A DNA stretch of 64,000 bases from the NCBI GenBank assembly GCA_900111435.1, contig FOIY01000001.1, positions 248,001 through 312,000 of the forward strand, written 5' to 3'. Below are positions 36,343 to 45,200 of this stretch, piece after piece. The translations under genes and the position numbers were made by a program. Below the pieces are notes generated by a model. It worked only from the letters and a program-made list of their open reading frames with translations. It was not told where the DNA came from and did not search any database. Source of the stretch: Ruminococcaceae bacterium KH2T8. GTDB taxonomy: Bacteria > Bacillota > Clostridia > Saccharofermentanales > Saccharofermentanaceae. How positions within the stretch are numbered: the first letter of the stretch is position 1; every line of letters begins with the position of its first letter.

Positions 36343-37016
36343 GAGATGCAGTCATTACCGAGCTTTGTGAGCTCTCTTACCGTGGCACCGGGATCTTCGC
36401 TCTTAAATACGGCGCTTCCCGCTACGATATGTCTTGCACCTGCCTTTGCGGCATCCGCGATATTGGAAGGCCTGATACCTCCGTCGATCGCAAGGAGCGC
36501 CTCGGAGCCTGCTTCGTCGAGCATCTTTCTTACAGCGCTTATCCTGTCCAATGCGGAAGGCATAAAGCTCTGCTCGCCGAATCCGGGGTTAACGCACATG
36601 ATAAGGATCAGATCGGCTGCATCCTTGTCGCAATAAGGCTTTAATACTTCGATGGGAGTATCGGGATGGATTGCAACGCCTGCTTTCTTTCCGAGCTTTC
36701 TGATGTCGGCGATCAAAGCCTTCGCGTCCTTTGTGCACTCGATGTGGAATGTGATCATGTCAGATCCCGCCTCAGCGAAAGGAACTATGAAATCCTCGGG
36801 GTTTGTGATCATCAGATGAGTATCGAATACAAGGTTTGAGACCTTTCTAATGGACTTTACTACGGGGATACCCATGGAAAGGTTAGGCACATAGTGGCCG
36901 TCCATTATATCGATATGTACCGCCTCGCAATCATTCTCGATAGCGGCAAGATCTCTGCCCAGGTTTGCAAAATCTGCAGAAAGTATGGACGGAGCGATCT
37001 TGAGTTTATTGTTCAT
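36339..37016 (-). CDS. rpe: Ribulose-phosphate 3-epimerase
   Basis: 225 residues. Converts ribulose-5-P to xylulose-5-P in the pentose phosphate pathway. A TIM barrel with APSILSADF, VHIDIMDGHYVPN, DTHLMI, VNPGFGEQSF and AIDGGI; His, Asp and metal-ligand positions are present. Overlaps rsgA and thiN by 4 nt each. Confidence 0.96.
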   Translation of the reverse strand: MNNKLKIAPSILSADFANLGRDLAAIENDCEAVHIDIMDGHYVPNLSMGIPVVKSIRKVSNLVFDTHLMITNPEDFIVPFAEAGSDMITFHIECTKDAKALIADIRKLGKKAGVAIHPDTPIEVLKPYCDKDAADLILIMCVNPGFGEQSFMPSALDRISAVRKMLDEAGSEALLAIDGGIRPSNIADAAKAGARHIVAGSAVFKSEDPGATVRELTKLGNDCIS

Positions 37017-37921
37017 CTGCGAACACCTCCGGTGTAGTTATTTCTCTGGCTGTACAGGAATTCACAGAATTCACTGTATCTGGCGTATCTTCCCTCGTCT
37101 ATGGTCTTACCGACCTCTTCTCTTACCGCGCAGTCACGTTCCGCGATATGCCTGCAGTCGTCAAACCTGCAGCCACACGAAAGGGCCTTGATCTCGGGAT
37201 AACCGCCGACTACGCTCTTGTAGTCTATTCCGAGCTCAAAAAGATCAAGTGACGTAAAGCCCGGAGTATCGGTAATAAATCCGTCTCCGAACTCGAAGAG
37301 CTCGACATGTCTCGTGGTATGCTTACCTCTTCCGAGCCTGTCGCTGATATCGCCGGTCTTCATCATCTCTTCTCCGAGGAAGTGATTACAAAGGGTACTC
37401 TTTCCGACTCCGGAAGGACCCGCAAGACCCGTAAGGCCTGTGCCGGTTATAGCTCTTATCTCTTCTTCGGTCACGGGGGACTCGAGATTAGATACGAATG
37501 TCTTAAAGCCTGCTGCATTATACACCTTACAAAGATCATTTGCAGTCTCCTTATCCATATCCTCTTTGGAGAATACGATAACGGGCATGATATCCATCGT
37601 AGAGCATATTATGAGCATCTTATCGAGAAGTTTCAGGTCAGGTTCGGGATCCTTGGCCGCGAATACCAGTATGAGCGTATCGATATTGGCCAGAGGAGGT
37701 CTGACGAGCGAATTCTTTCGAGGGTGGATCTTCTCTAATACATAAGGGATATCGGGGTCACCCGAAGGAGCGATAGTAACCTTGTCGCCGACAGCGGGAG
37801 TAAGGCCTTTACGCCTTATTCCGCCTCTTATCTGGCAAAGTCTGACATCGCCCGCCGAGACTCTTACTGTGTAAGTGCCTCCGACACCTTTTGTGATTAT
37901 TCCTTCACTGATATCCTGCAT
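37013..37921 (-). CDS. rsgA: Ribosome small-subunit-dependent GTPase
   Basis: 302 residues. A late 30S assembly factor. An N-terminal OB fold (4-75) is followed by a circularly permuted GTPase with SKED (G4), GPSGVGKST (P-loop) and DTPGF (G3), and a C-terminal zinc knuckle (CGCRFDDCRH...C). The start at ATG 37921 overlaps the prkC stop as TGATG; the longer frame back to 37963 lies inside prkC. SKED instead of NKxD is common in this family. Confidence 0.95.
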   Translation of the reverse strand: MQDISEGIITKGVGGTYTVRVSAGDVRLCQIRGGIRRKGLTPAVGDKVTIAPSGDPDIPYVLEKIHPRKNSLVRPPLANIDTLILVFAAKDPEPDLKLLDKMLIICSTMDIMPVIVFSKEDMDKETANDLCKVYNAAGFKTFVSNLESPVTEEEIRAITGTGLTGLAGPSGVGKSTLCNHFLGEEMMKTGDISDRLGRGKHTTRHVELFEFGDGFITDTPGFTSLDLFELGIDYKSVVGGYPEIKALSCGCRFDDCRHIAERDCAVREEVGKTIDEGRYARYSEFCEFLYSQRNNYTGGVRR

Positions 37922-40083
37922 CAGTACCCGCCCCATCCGGGATCGCCGCCTTGCTGTCCCCAATCGGTAGGCTGTTGCTGCCAGTCAGTAGGCTGGGGAG
38001 GCTGCGTGGGCTGAGTAGGTTCCGTATCCGTAGGAGGCGGTACGGGTGTAGGTGTAGGCGTATCCGTAGGCACGGGAGTCGGTGTAGGATCCTGTGAGAA
38101 TACGGCTGTATAAGTAAGCGTTACGGACTCTTCGTCATCATCATCGGGTTCGGGTACCGTGAACTGGAATGTATCCGTATAAGCTACGATATCTCCGTTA
38201 GGATTGAGCCAGTGCTGGAATGTCCAGCCTTCGTTAGCATGAGCGGTAAGTGTTACCTGCTCACCGGGAGCATAATCTCCGCCGCCGTCGACAGAACCGC
38301 TTCCGTTGACTGCAGGATCGATATTTACCATAGCGGGTGTAGGTGTAGGAGTTCCGCCGCGCTGTACGTCTTCCCATGTACCTACATATACCTTTACGGA
38401 AGATCTTTTGGGAAGTGATACACCTGCCGGAGGATCTGTTACGATTACATACTGCTGGCTCTCGGGAAGTGATGTTACTTCAGATGCGCCTTCGATAGGA
38501 TCGATAACGAGATCTGCTTCATCCATCTCTTCACGTGCCTCCTCGAGCGTCATTCCGGAAAGATCGGGAACGGTAGCATTTGTGGGCTCCTTGGCATATA
38601 CGATAACGATGCTCGAACCGGGAACTACCGTTGTTCCTGCAGGGGGCTCGGTCCTGATAACGATACCGGGCTCAACGTCTTCACTGACTTCATCGTACAA
38701 AGTGATACTGAAACCTGCCGCACGAAGAGTCGAATATACGTCACTATAAGCAACACCCGCATAATCGGGAAGCGTGAGCGAATCAGGCGCAACAGATACC
38801 GTAAGTATTATCTTGGTAACGCTTGATCCGGACTTGATGACCTTACCTTCCTCGATGCTCTGAGCCATGATGATACCGGGATCCATCTCATCAGTCTCCT
38901 GGTTAACGAACTCATAAGCGATGCCGTTAGCCTCGAGTTCCTCCTGAACCTCAGCCGCGGTAAGTCCAACATAGTTCTTGACCGTATAGTCCTGATTCTT
39001 CTGTATCGAGGTAGCGCCCTTTATAGACGTGACTACCAGCGTACCGAGACCAACCAGTACGCCCACGATACAGACGATTATGAGTACGAGTATGATATTA
39101 TCCCTGAATCTCGATCTTCTCCTGGCCTCAGCGGACTTTTCGAGATCACCGATCTTCTCGTAATTGGGATCCTGTCTGAACGAGATATCCTGAGGCTCTT
39201 CGGGCTCGGGTGTGATCTCGTTATTAACTACACCGTATACGCCGTTGGGGTCGACCATGAGAGCATCGAGCTCAGTGACCATCTGGCGCATGGAAGAATA
39301 TCTCTTATCGGGAGTCTTCTGGATACACTTTAAGATGATCGAATCAAGACCCTTGGGGATATCGGGGACAAAGGAAGAAGCCAACGGGGGCTTTTCCTGA
39401 AGATGCTTTACAGCGATAGCTACATTGGAGTCGCCATCGAAAGGGACCCTTCCCGTTACCATCTCAAAGAGCATGATACCTACGGAATAGATATCGGAAG
39501 CAGGGCCGACATTGCCGCCTCTTGCCTGCTCGGGTGAGAAATAGTGAACGGAACCCATGGCACCGCCTGATGTCATCGTGATCGTATTACCGGTAGATGC
39601 CCTGGCGATACCGAAGTCAGTGATCTTGGCGATCCTGTCTCTGGAAATAAGTATGTTCTGGGGCTTTATATCCCTGTGAACGATACCGTTCTTATGAGCA
39701 TATTCAAGAGCCATGCCTACCTGGATAACGATCGGAACTGCTACCTTCCAGTCGAGATGACCGTTCTGATTGATAAGTTCCTTGACCGTGATACCGTCTA
39801 CATACTCCTGAACGATATATCTGAAGTTACCTTCGTGACCTACGCCGAAGACCTTAACGATATTGGCGTGATTAAGTGAAGATACGGCCTTTGCCTCCGT
39901 ATCGAATCTCCTGATGAACTCCTCGTCAGCCGAGAACTCCGGCTTCAGTATCTTTATGGCTACCTTGATCCCGGATCCCATATCGGTTCCGAGATAAACA
40001 TTTGCCATTCCGCCTCTGCCTATAAGCTTGTTGATCTTATACTTACCTGCAAAGATCATGCCCTCAGGGCCTTGTACACTCAT
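37921..40083 (-). CDS. prkC: PASTA Ser/Thr kinase with an extra InlB-like domain and Pro/Thr tail
   Basis: 720 residues. A Hanks-type kinase (15-275) with GRGGMANVY, Lys44, HRDIKPQN (Asp138), DFG 156-158 and YFSPEQARGG. Membrane helix about 329-352. Three PASTA domains (about 366-431, 434-498, 502-568) should bind muropeptides or lipid II outside. Residues about 587-664 form an added domain (PAVNGSGSVDGGGDYAPGE, ANEGWTFQHW) like the InlB B-repeat/divergent beta-sandwich, followed by a Pro/Thr/Gln-rich tail. The usual PrkC ends after PASTA. Downstream of its phosphatase (18-nt gap) and overlapping rsgA. Confidence 0.94.
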   Translation of the reverse strand: MSVQGPEGMIFAGKYKINKLIGRGGMANVYLGTDMGSGIKVAIKILKPEFSADEEFIRRFDTEAKAVSSLNHANIVKVFGVGHEGNFRYIVQEYVDGITVKELINQNGHLDWKVAVPIVIQVGMALEYAHKNGIVHRDIKPQNILISRDRIAKITDFGIARASTGNTITMTSGGAMGSVHYFSPEQARGGNVGPASDIYSVGIMLFEMVTGRVPFDGDSNVAIAVKHLQEKPPLASSFVPDIPKGLDSIILKCIQKTPDKRYSSMRQMVTELDALMVDPNGVYGVVNNEITPEPEEPQDISFRQDPNYEKIGDLEKSAEARRRSRFRDNIILVLIIVCIVGVLVGLGTLVVTSIKGATSIQKNQDYTVKNYVGLTAAEVQEELEANGIAYEFVNQETDEMDPGIIMAQSIEEGKVIKSGSSVTKIILTVSVAPDSLTLPDYAGVAYSDVYSTLRAAGFSITLYDEVSEDVEPGIVIRTEPPAGTTVVPGSSIVIVYAKEPTNATVPDLSGMTLEEAREEMDEADLVIDPIEGASEVTSLPESQQYVIVTDPPAGVSLPKRSSVKVYVGTWEDVQRGGTPTPTPAMVNIDPAVNGSGSVDGGGDYAPGEQVTLTAHANEGWTFQHWLNPNGDIVAYTDTFQFTVPEPDDDDEESVTLTYTAVFSQDPTPTPVPTDTPTPTPVPPPTDTEPTQPTQPPQPTDWQQQPTDWGQQGGDPGWGGY

Positions 40084-40101
40084 ATAAGCTATGCTCCTTT
40101 A

Positions 40102-40851
40102 TCATTCAGTTGGTCCGGGCTTCACATGTGTGAGCAGGACCGTGATATTATCGTCGCTTCCGGCTTCGTACGCACTCTCGAAGAGACTGTCAAGGCAGCC
40201 TTCCAGATCGTTTCTCTGTTTCAGACATGCCTTGATATGCTCGTCGCTCACGAAAGAACAAAGTCCGTCCGTACAGAGCAAGAGCATATCGCCGTATATT
40301 ATATTATATACGTAAAGGTCCGGTATAAGAAATGCATTTTCTCCCAGCGACTTTACAAGTGTATGACGTTCGGGATGTGTCTCGAACTCCTCTTTCGTAA
40401 TGGATTGGCGCCTTAGTAGCTCAGCTGCATATGTATGATCGGCCGTAAGCTGAGTCATGGCAGAACCGTGAATGAGATACGCCCTGCAGTCTCCCATATG
40501 AGCTATAAGTACCTTGCGCTCCCTTATGACTGCGACAGTAAGTGTCGTGCCCATACCCATGAGCTCGGGATCGCTCAGCGCCTTCTTAAGGATAGCTACG
40601 TTAGCTTCGCGATATGCATTTTCGAGAAGAGCCTTGATCTCATCGTCGCTTAAGGAATCGAAAGATGCTTCGCCGTTTATCTTGTCGGAAATGGTCTCAA
40701 CAGCTATACGGCTCGCGATCTCGCCGCCGCTCATGCCGCCTATTCCGTCAGCCAGTACCATGATGCAGGCACTGCCGACATTAAAGATCTGGTAATTATC
40801 TTCGTTGTTGGCCCTTACCTTGCCGGTCTCAGACCTTCCCGCAGATCGCAT
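40102..40851 (-). CDS. stp: PP2C-type Ser/Thr phosphatase
   Basis: 249 residues. Reverses PrkC phosphorylation. PPM motifs: RANNEDNY, ADGIGGMSGGE, MGMGTTL, HMGDCRAYL, LLLCTDGL and GSDDNIT, with all metal Asp residues present. The start overlaps the rlmN stop by 1 nt (TAATG). Confidence 0.95.
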   Translation of the reverse strand: MRSAGRSETGKVRANNEDNYQIFNVGSACIMVLADGIGGMSGGEIASRIAVETISDKINGEASFDSLSDDEIKALLENAYREANVAILKKALSDPELMGMGTTLTVAVIRERKVLIAHMGDCRAYLIHGSAMTQLTADHTYAAELLRRQSITKEEFETHPERHTLVKSLGENAFLIPDLYVYNIIYGDMLLLCTDGLCSFVSDEHIKACLKQRNDLEGCLDSLFESAYEAGSDDNITVLLTHVKPGPTE

Positions 40852-41894
40852 TATCCCTTTTCTCCTTGTTCAATCCCGCGGCGCAACTGTCCGCATGCAG
40901 CCATTATATCACTTCCCATTTCCCTTCGCAGAGTAGCGTTGATACCGCGCTGCTCCAGGGCATTCCTGAAGACCTCAATCCTCTTCTTCCTGCACCTTTT
41001 GTAAGGGCTGCCGTCAAATTCGTTGGCGGCGATCAAGTTAACGTGGCAGTTCATGCCGCGAAGCAGCCTCTGAAGCTGGTCCGCGCAGGCTATGGTGTCG
41101 TTGACCTCATCAAAGAGCGAATACTCAAAGGTGATCCTCCTGCCCGTGACCTTCGTATATTCCCTGCAGGCATCCATCAGGTCCTTCAGGGCATAGTGAG
41201 CGGGAACGGGCATCAGTTCCTTTCGAAGCTCGTCATTAGGCGCATGAAGCGATATCGCGAGGTTGACCTGGGACTTTAATGCCGTAAATTCCTTTATCCT
41301 CGGGATAAGGCCGCAGGTAGAGACCGTTATGTGCCTTGCACCGAGCCCCGGGCCCTCGGGATCCGTTATACGGTTTATAAAGCCGATGAGGTTATCGTAA
41401 TTATCGAAGGGCTCGCCGATACCCATGACGACGACGCTCCTGATCTTCTCGTTCATATGCTTTTGCGACAGAAGAACCTGACCGAGCATCTCGCCCGATG
41501 TAAGCGACCTGCCGAATCCCGCATGTGCGGAAGCGCAGAAAGTACAGCCCATCTTGCAGCCCGCCTGAGAAGATATACAGATCGAAAGGCCTGTCTTATA
41601 GCGCATGACGACGCTCTCAATGATGTTGCCGTCCTTCAAGGCATATACGAGCTTGACCGTACCGTCTATCTGCGATACGAATTCGTGGATTATGTTCATA
41701 GAGCCGCAGCTGAAGTCCTTCTCGAGCTCGTCTCTAATGTTCTTCGGAATATTGGTCATCTCGTCCGTCTTTATGACGCCGGCACTGAGCCACTTGTCGA
41801 TCTGACCCGCACGGAACTTGGGGTAGCCCTTGTCGCGGCACCACTCTTCTACGTCATTTCTCGTAAGATCAAGACAGAACTTTCGATCTTCCAC
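40851..41894 (-). CDS. rlmN: 23S rRNA/tRNA adenine-C2 methyltransferase
   Basis: 347 residues. A radical SAM enzyme that methylates A2503 of 23S rRNA and A37 of some tRNAs. The iron-sulfur site is CKMGCTFC, and the methyl-carrying Cys is in DIMAACGQL near the C-terminus; GEPFDN and SLHAP are also present. It starts 4 nt after rsmB. Confidence 0.95.
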   Translation of the reverse strand: MEDRKFCLDLTRNDVEEWCRDKGYPKFRAGQIDKWLSAGVIKTDEMTNIPKNIRDELEKDFSCGSMNIIHEFVSQIDGTVKLVYALKDGNIIESVVMRYKTGLSICISSQAGCKMGCTFCASAHAGFGRSLTSGEMLGQVLLSQKHMNEKIRSVVVMGIGEPFDNYDNLIGFINRITDPEGPGLGARHITVSTCGLIPRIKEFTALKSQVNLAISLHAPNDELRKELMPVPAHYALKDLMDACREYTKVTGRRITFEYSLFDEVNDTIACADQLQRLLRGMNCHVNLIAANEFDGSPYKRCRKKRIEVFRNALEQRGINATLRREMGSDIMAACGQLRRGIEQGEKG

Positions 41895-41898
41895 TTAT

Positions 41899-43233
41899 TT
41901 ATCTCCTCTTGAGCCTTGCTATAAAGAAGCCTTCGCAAAGATCAGTATCCGGAAGGAGCGTGATCATGCCGGCCTCGGCGTCTTCTTTTCTTTTCTCATC
42001 GATTATAAGCCTGTCGGGCAAAAATCGCGTTATGTCATCTGCATAAAAATCGGGATTATCAGCGAGGAAGGACGCAACCTGATTCTCGTTCTCTTCCCTG
42101 TTCAGCGTACATGTGCTGTATATGAGCGTACCGCCCTTCTTTACGAAAGCGGCCGCATTCTTCAGGATCTGAGCCTGCTTAGGCAGGAGTTCCTTTATCC
42201 TTTCAAAGGAGATCGTGTGCCTTATATCGGGCTTTCCTGACATGAGACCCAGGCCGCTGCACGGCACATCAGCAAGGACGATATCGTACTCTTTGCCTGT
42301 TCCGAGCGCCGCTTTAAGGTTCGTACTGTCCGCCCTTTGAGCAGTTATCGAAGTGATGCCGAGCCTTGCAGCATTCTCTCTTATGAGCTCGAGCCTGCTC
42401 TCGTTAATATCAAGGGATGTGATCTCGCACTCATCCGAGACCATCTGAGCCATATGTGTGCTCTTTCCTCCGGGGGCACTGCAGACATCTAAGATCTTAT
42501 CGCCCTTCTTGGGATCAGCGACGATCGACGCGAGCATGGCACCTTCACCCTGAACAAAGAAATCGCCTTCATCATAGGCCTTGCACTTATCTATACGAGC
42601 GCCGTCCTGAGGGATAATGCTCAATGCTTCGGGGATAAAGTGTCCTTCGTGGACCGTGAAGCCCTCCCTTTCGAGCTCGACCATAATGCTGTCCTTTGAG
42701 ATCTTTAAGGGATTTATCCTGATTGTCGTATCACAGACCTTAAGGAGCGCCTTACCGATCGACAGAGCCCTGTCCTTACCGTAGTCACGCTTAAAGATAC
42801 CGAATACCTCGGGCTTTAGCGCACAGGCGATATTTGGCTTATAAGACGAGATATCCTTCTGTTCCTTGGGAAGTGCGTCCACCTTGCGGAGCACCGCATT
42901 TACAAAGCCCGAAGACCTCGGGCAGTATTTCTTAGCCAAGTCGACGGACGATGAGATAGCCGCATATGCGGGAACCTTGTCCGAGAATAAGAGCTGCCAT
43001 GTACCGAACCTTACGATAGTCGCGGTCTGGGGATCCATCACGCTGACATCTTTGCCTGACGCGTGCTTTATCACGTGATCGATCGCGATAAGATAAGTGA
43101 TAGTGCCGTAAACGGCTGCGCGCACGAAGTCCGTGACATCCTCAGACCCGAGCATCAGGTTCGAGAAGGTCTTCTGCTCCGCATTCTTAAGGAGCATCTC
43201 ATAGCACAGTTCACGTCCGCGGTCTGCTGCCAT
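41899..43233 (-). CDS. rsmB: 16S rRNA cytosine-C5 methyltransferase
   Basis: 444 residues. Methylates C967 of 16S rRNA. An N-terminal NusB-like helical domain (1-140) precedes the Rossmann domain with CSAPGGKST (SAM site), DVPCSGLG (catalytic Cys) and STCTL (second Cys). Directly abuts fmt. Confidence 0.95.
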   Translation of the reverse strand: MAADRGRELCYEMLLKNAEQKTFSNLMLGSEDVTDFVRAAVYGTITYLIAIDHVIKHASGKDVSVMDPQTATIVRFGTWQLLFSDKVPAYAAISSSVDLAKKYCPRSSGFVNAVLRKVDALPKEQKDISSYKPNIACALKPEVFGIFKRDYGKDRALSIGKALLKVCDTTIRINPLKISKDSIMVELEREGFTVHEGHFIPEALSIIPQDGARIDKCKAYDEGDFFVQGEGAMLASIVADPKKGDKILDVCSAPGGKSTHMAQMVSDECEITSLDINESRLELIRENAARLGITSITAQRADSTNLKAALGTGKEYDIVLADVPCSGLGLMSGKPDIRHTISFERIKELLPKQAQILKNAAAFVKKGGTLIYSTCTLNREENENQVASFLADNPDFYADDITRFLPDRLIIDEKRKEDAEAGMITLLPDTDLCEGFFIARLKRR

Positions 43234-44193
43234 TTATTCTCCGAATCTCATTCCGATCTTGTAGTTATGGGCACAGTCACATGACTTAAGTCTCTTGCCG
43301 CCTTCAGCCTGAAGCTCCAGGATCTTAAGGAATCCGTCGCCTGTCCTTACGATTAGATCGGCCTTATGTGCCTTTACGACAGTACCTGCAGGAACTGAAG
43401 CATCGAGCGCTGCAGCCTCTTCCTCAGTAGCGATAGCAGATACATAGATCTTCATCTTCTTGCCGTCGAACATCGTCTGAGCGCCCGGCCATGCACGAAG
43501 AGCCCTGACCTTGTCGTGGATCTGTCTCGTTGTCTGATTCCATGAAAACTTACCCATATCGGGCGTGATCGGCGGAGATAATGTGACCTTATCCTCGTCC
43601 TGAGGGATAGTCTGAAGCTTTCCCTCTACCCAGTCGGGGATCGTCTTTATGAGGAGCTCACTGCCCGCATCTGCGAGCTGATCCATGAGTCCGTCCGTAT
43701 CTATATTGGGATCGATCGGAACTTCTACGGTAGTGATCATGTCACCCGTATCCATTCCCGCGTCCATCTTCATGATCGTAACGCCCGTAACGTCATCACC
43801 GTTTAAGATCGAATACTGCACGGGAGCGGCTCCCCTGTACTTGGGAAGAAGCGACGCATGCACGTTAAGGCATCCGAACTTCGGGATATCGAGTACGCTC
43901 TGGGGAAGGATCTTACCATATGCTGCAGTAACGATGAGATCAGGCTCGAGTGCCTTGATCTTGTCGAAAGATTCCTCTGACTTCATGGAAGTCGGCTGGA
44001 ATACCTCGATGCCGTTCTCAAGCGCGAATACCTTCGTCTCGGGAGCCGTAAGGATATGCTTTCGTCCTACGGGCTTATCGGGCTGGCATACGCAAAGGAC
44101 AACGTTATATTCTTCTGCGATAAGACGCGCAAGGCACTTCTTCGAGAACGAAGGAGTGCCCATAAATACTATCTTCAATTCATTATTCTTCAT
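43234..44193 (-). CDS. fmt: Methionyl-tRNA formyltransferase
   Basis: 319 residues. Formylates initiator Met-tRNA. Motifs FMGTPSF, LNVHASLLPKYRGAAP and DxMxAGMDTGD, with a C-terminal OB domain. It overlaps def by 11 nt, so removal and addition of the formyl group are coupled, as in most Firmicutes. Confidence 0.96.
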   Translation of the reverse strand: MKNNELKIVFMGTPSFSKKCLARLIAEEYNVVLCVCQPDKPVGRKHILTAPETKVFALENGIEVFQPTSMKSEESFDKIKALEPDLIVTAAYGKILPQSVLDIPKFGCLNVHASLLPKYRGAAPVQYSILNGDDVTGVTIMKMDAGMDTGDMITTVEVPIDPNIDTDGLMDQLADAGSELLIKTIPDWVEGKLQTIPQDEDKVTLSPPITPDMGKFSWNQTTRQIHDKVRALRAWPGAQTMFDGKKMKIYVSAIATEEEAAALDASVPAGTVVKAHKADLIVRTGDGFLKILELQAEGGKRLKSCDCAHNYKIGMRFGE

Positions 44194-44677
44194 CTTCGTC
44201 TGCGCCCTCTTCTACGGTATTGATCTTACCGTCGATAGCCTTATCTACAAAGAGGATACCCTCGAGATGGTCGTACTCATGACAGATGCATACTGCGAGA
44301 AGTCCGTCTGCTTCGAGCTCGAACTCCTTGCCATCACGGTCAAGTGCCTTGACCTTGATCTTCTCGGGGCGCTCAACGTCAGCGCTCTTTCCCGGAACGG
44401 AAAGACAGCCCTCACAGAAGATCTGGGAACCTTCTCTATAAGTGATCTCGGGATTGATGAACTCGATCTTGCCGTGCTCATCCCCTACATCTACTACGAA
44501 AGCCCTTCTCAATACTCCGACCTGGGGAGCAGCGATACCGATACCTCTGTTCTCGTAATACATGGTATCTGCCATATCGTCCAGGAGCTTTAAGATCCTG
44601 GGAGTGATCTCCTCGATGGGTCTGGACTTCTTACGGAGAATGGGATCTCCCTCTATAACTACATTCCTTAAAGACAT
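44183..44677 (-). CDS. def: Peptide deformylase
   Basis: 164 residues. Removes the N-terminal formyl group from new proteins. Three motifs are intact: GIGIAAPQVG, EGCLSVPG and HEYDHLEG (metal His residues and catalytic Glu). AAAGGACGG lies about 11 nt before ATG 44677. A possible -10 TAAAAT preceded by GTGG lies near 44730. In related genomes priA is usually just upstream; here the accessory region starts instead. Confidence 0.96.
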   Translation of the reverse strand: MSLRNVVIEGDPILRKKSRPIEEITPRILKLLDDMADTMYYENRGIGIAAPQVGVLRRAFVVDVGDEHGKIEFINPEITYREGSQIFCEGCLSVPGKSADVERPEKIKVKALDRDGKEFELEADGLLAVCICHEYDHLEGILFVDKAIDGKINTVEEGADEDEE

Positions 44678-44754
44678 ATATACTACCGTCCTTTAGCACT
44701 TGTTTTTATTTCCGTGTGCTATTTTACCACATTTAGGGGGAAGTTTCAGAAAGG

Positions 44755-44873
44755 CAGGCGCGGCAGGAGTTTGAGGGTTGGGTGTGGGGGCGGCGCGTGT
44801 TCCCGCCGACTTCGCGGCCCGAGACGCGGCTTTCGAGCAGCGCGGGCGTGGCCCGAGGCGACGGCGCGGTCTC
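44755..44873. other. GC-rich gene-free block at the island border
   Basis: About 120 bp at roughly three-quarters G+C by eye, far above the surroundings, with runs such as GGGTGTGGGGGCGGCGCG and repeated CGCGGC/GCGGCC steps. Overlapping open frames exist in both directions, but their codon use is unlike any neighbour and there is no ribosome site, so it is not called coding. It could be a structured RNA, foreign DNA or a decayed element. Confidence 0.5.
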
Positions 44874-44993
44874 AAAAGTCTATTGAAGTGTCGTTTCTTA
44901 TTTCAAAAAACGACGTTTCTTACGACTTTTGCCCCGAAAGTCTATCAAAGTGTCGTTTTTCATTTCAAAAAACGACACTTTCTACGACTTTTT
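44874..44993. repeat. Two tandem 57-bp hairpin repeats (period 63 bp)
   Basis: Copy 1 is 44874-44930 and copy 2 is 44937-44993. Each starts AAAGTCTAT, ends ACGACTTTT and contains GTGTCGTTT and TTTCAAAAAACGAC. In copy 2 the centre is a perfect 13-bp inverted repeat (44948-44960 with 44968-44980) closed by an outer AAAGTC/GACTTT stem. In copy 1 two changes in the same stem become G-T pairs, so an RNA stem would still form. Confidence 0.8.
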
Positions 44994-45032
44994 GTTCGCG
45001 GGCGTGCAGCGCGGATCAAGATTTGCAGAATC

Positions 45033-45192
45033 CGTCACCTATTTTCAGATAGGTGACGCTATTTGCGAAAAACGCTGAAACAGTCACCAAAATGGTCACT
45101 GAGAGAGCTTCCCAGTGACCAAATCTGCGAATACTGCCTGTTTTTCACCAAAATGGTCACTGCGACCGCCTTCCGGTGACCGATCCGGTGAC
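45033..45192. repeat. Cluster of GTCAC/GTGAC palindromes
   Basis: Eight GTCAC or GTGAC pentamers in 160 bp. They form a perfect 10-bp hairpin at 45033-45058 (CGTCACCTAT/ATAGGTGACG), a 9-bp inverted repeat at 45093-45121 (TGGTCACTG/CAGTGACCA) and a 6-bp one at 45155-45181. An 18-bp direct repeat TCACCAAAATGGTCACTG occurs at 45084-45101 and 45145-45162. It ends just before the stop of the next minus-strand gene. Confidence 0.8.
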
Positions 45193-45200
45193 TTTTCAGA

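Noticed and set aside
37013-37921. SKED instead of NKxD in RsgA as a lost G4 motif
   Set aside because: Ser or Thr at this position is common in RsgA; not an anomaly.
44714-45056. Two overlapping 92-112-residue plus-strand frames across the GC-rich block and tandem hairpins
   Set aside because: They translate the repeat units (KCRFLFQKTTF, KCRFSFQKTT), have no ribosome site and odd codon use. The frame follows from the repeats, not from a protein.
44874-45192. Possible CRISPR-like array
   Set aside because: Only two units of one kind, no spacer-repeat alternation and no cas genes nearby.
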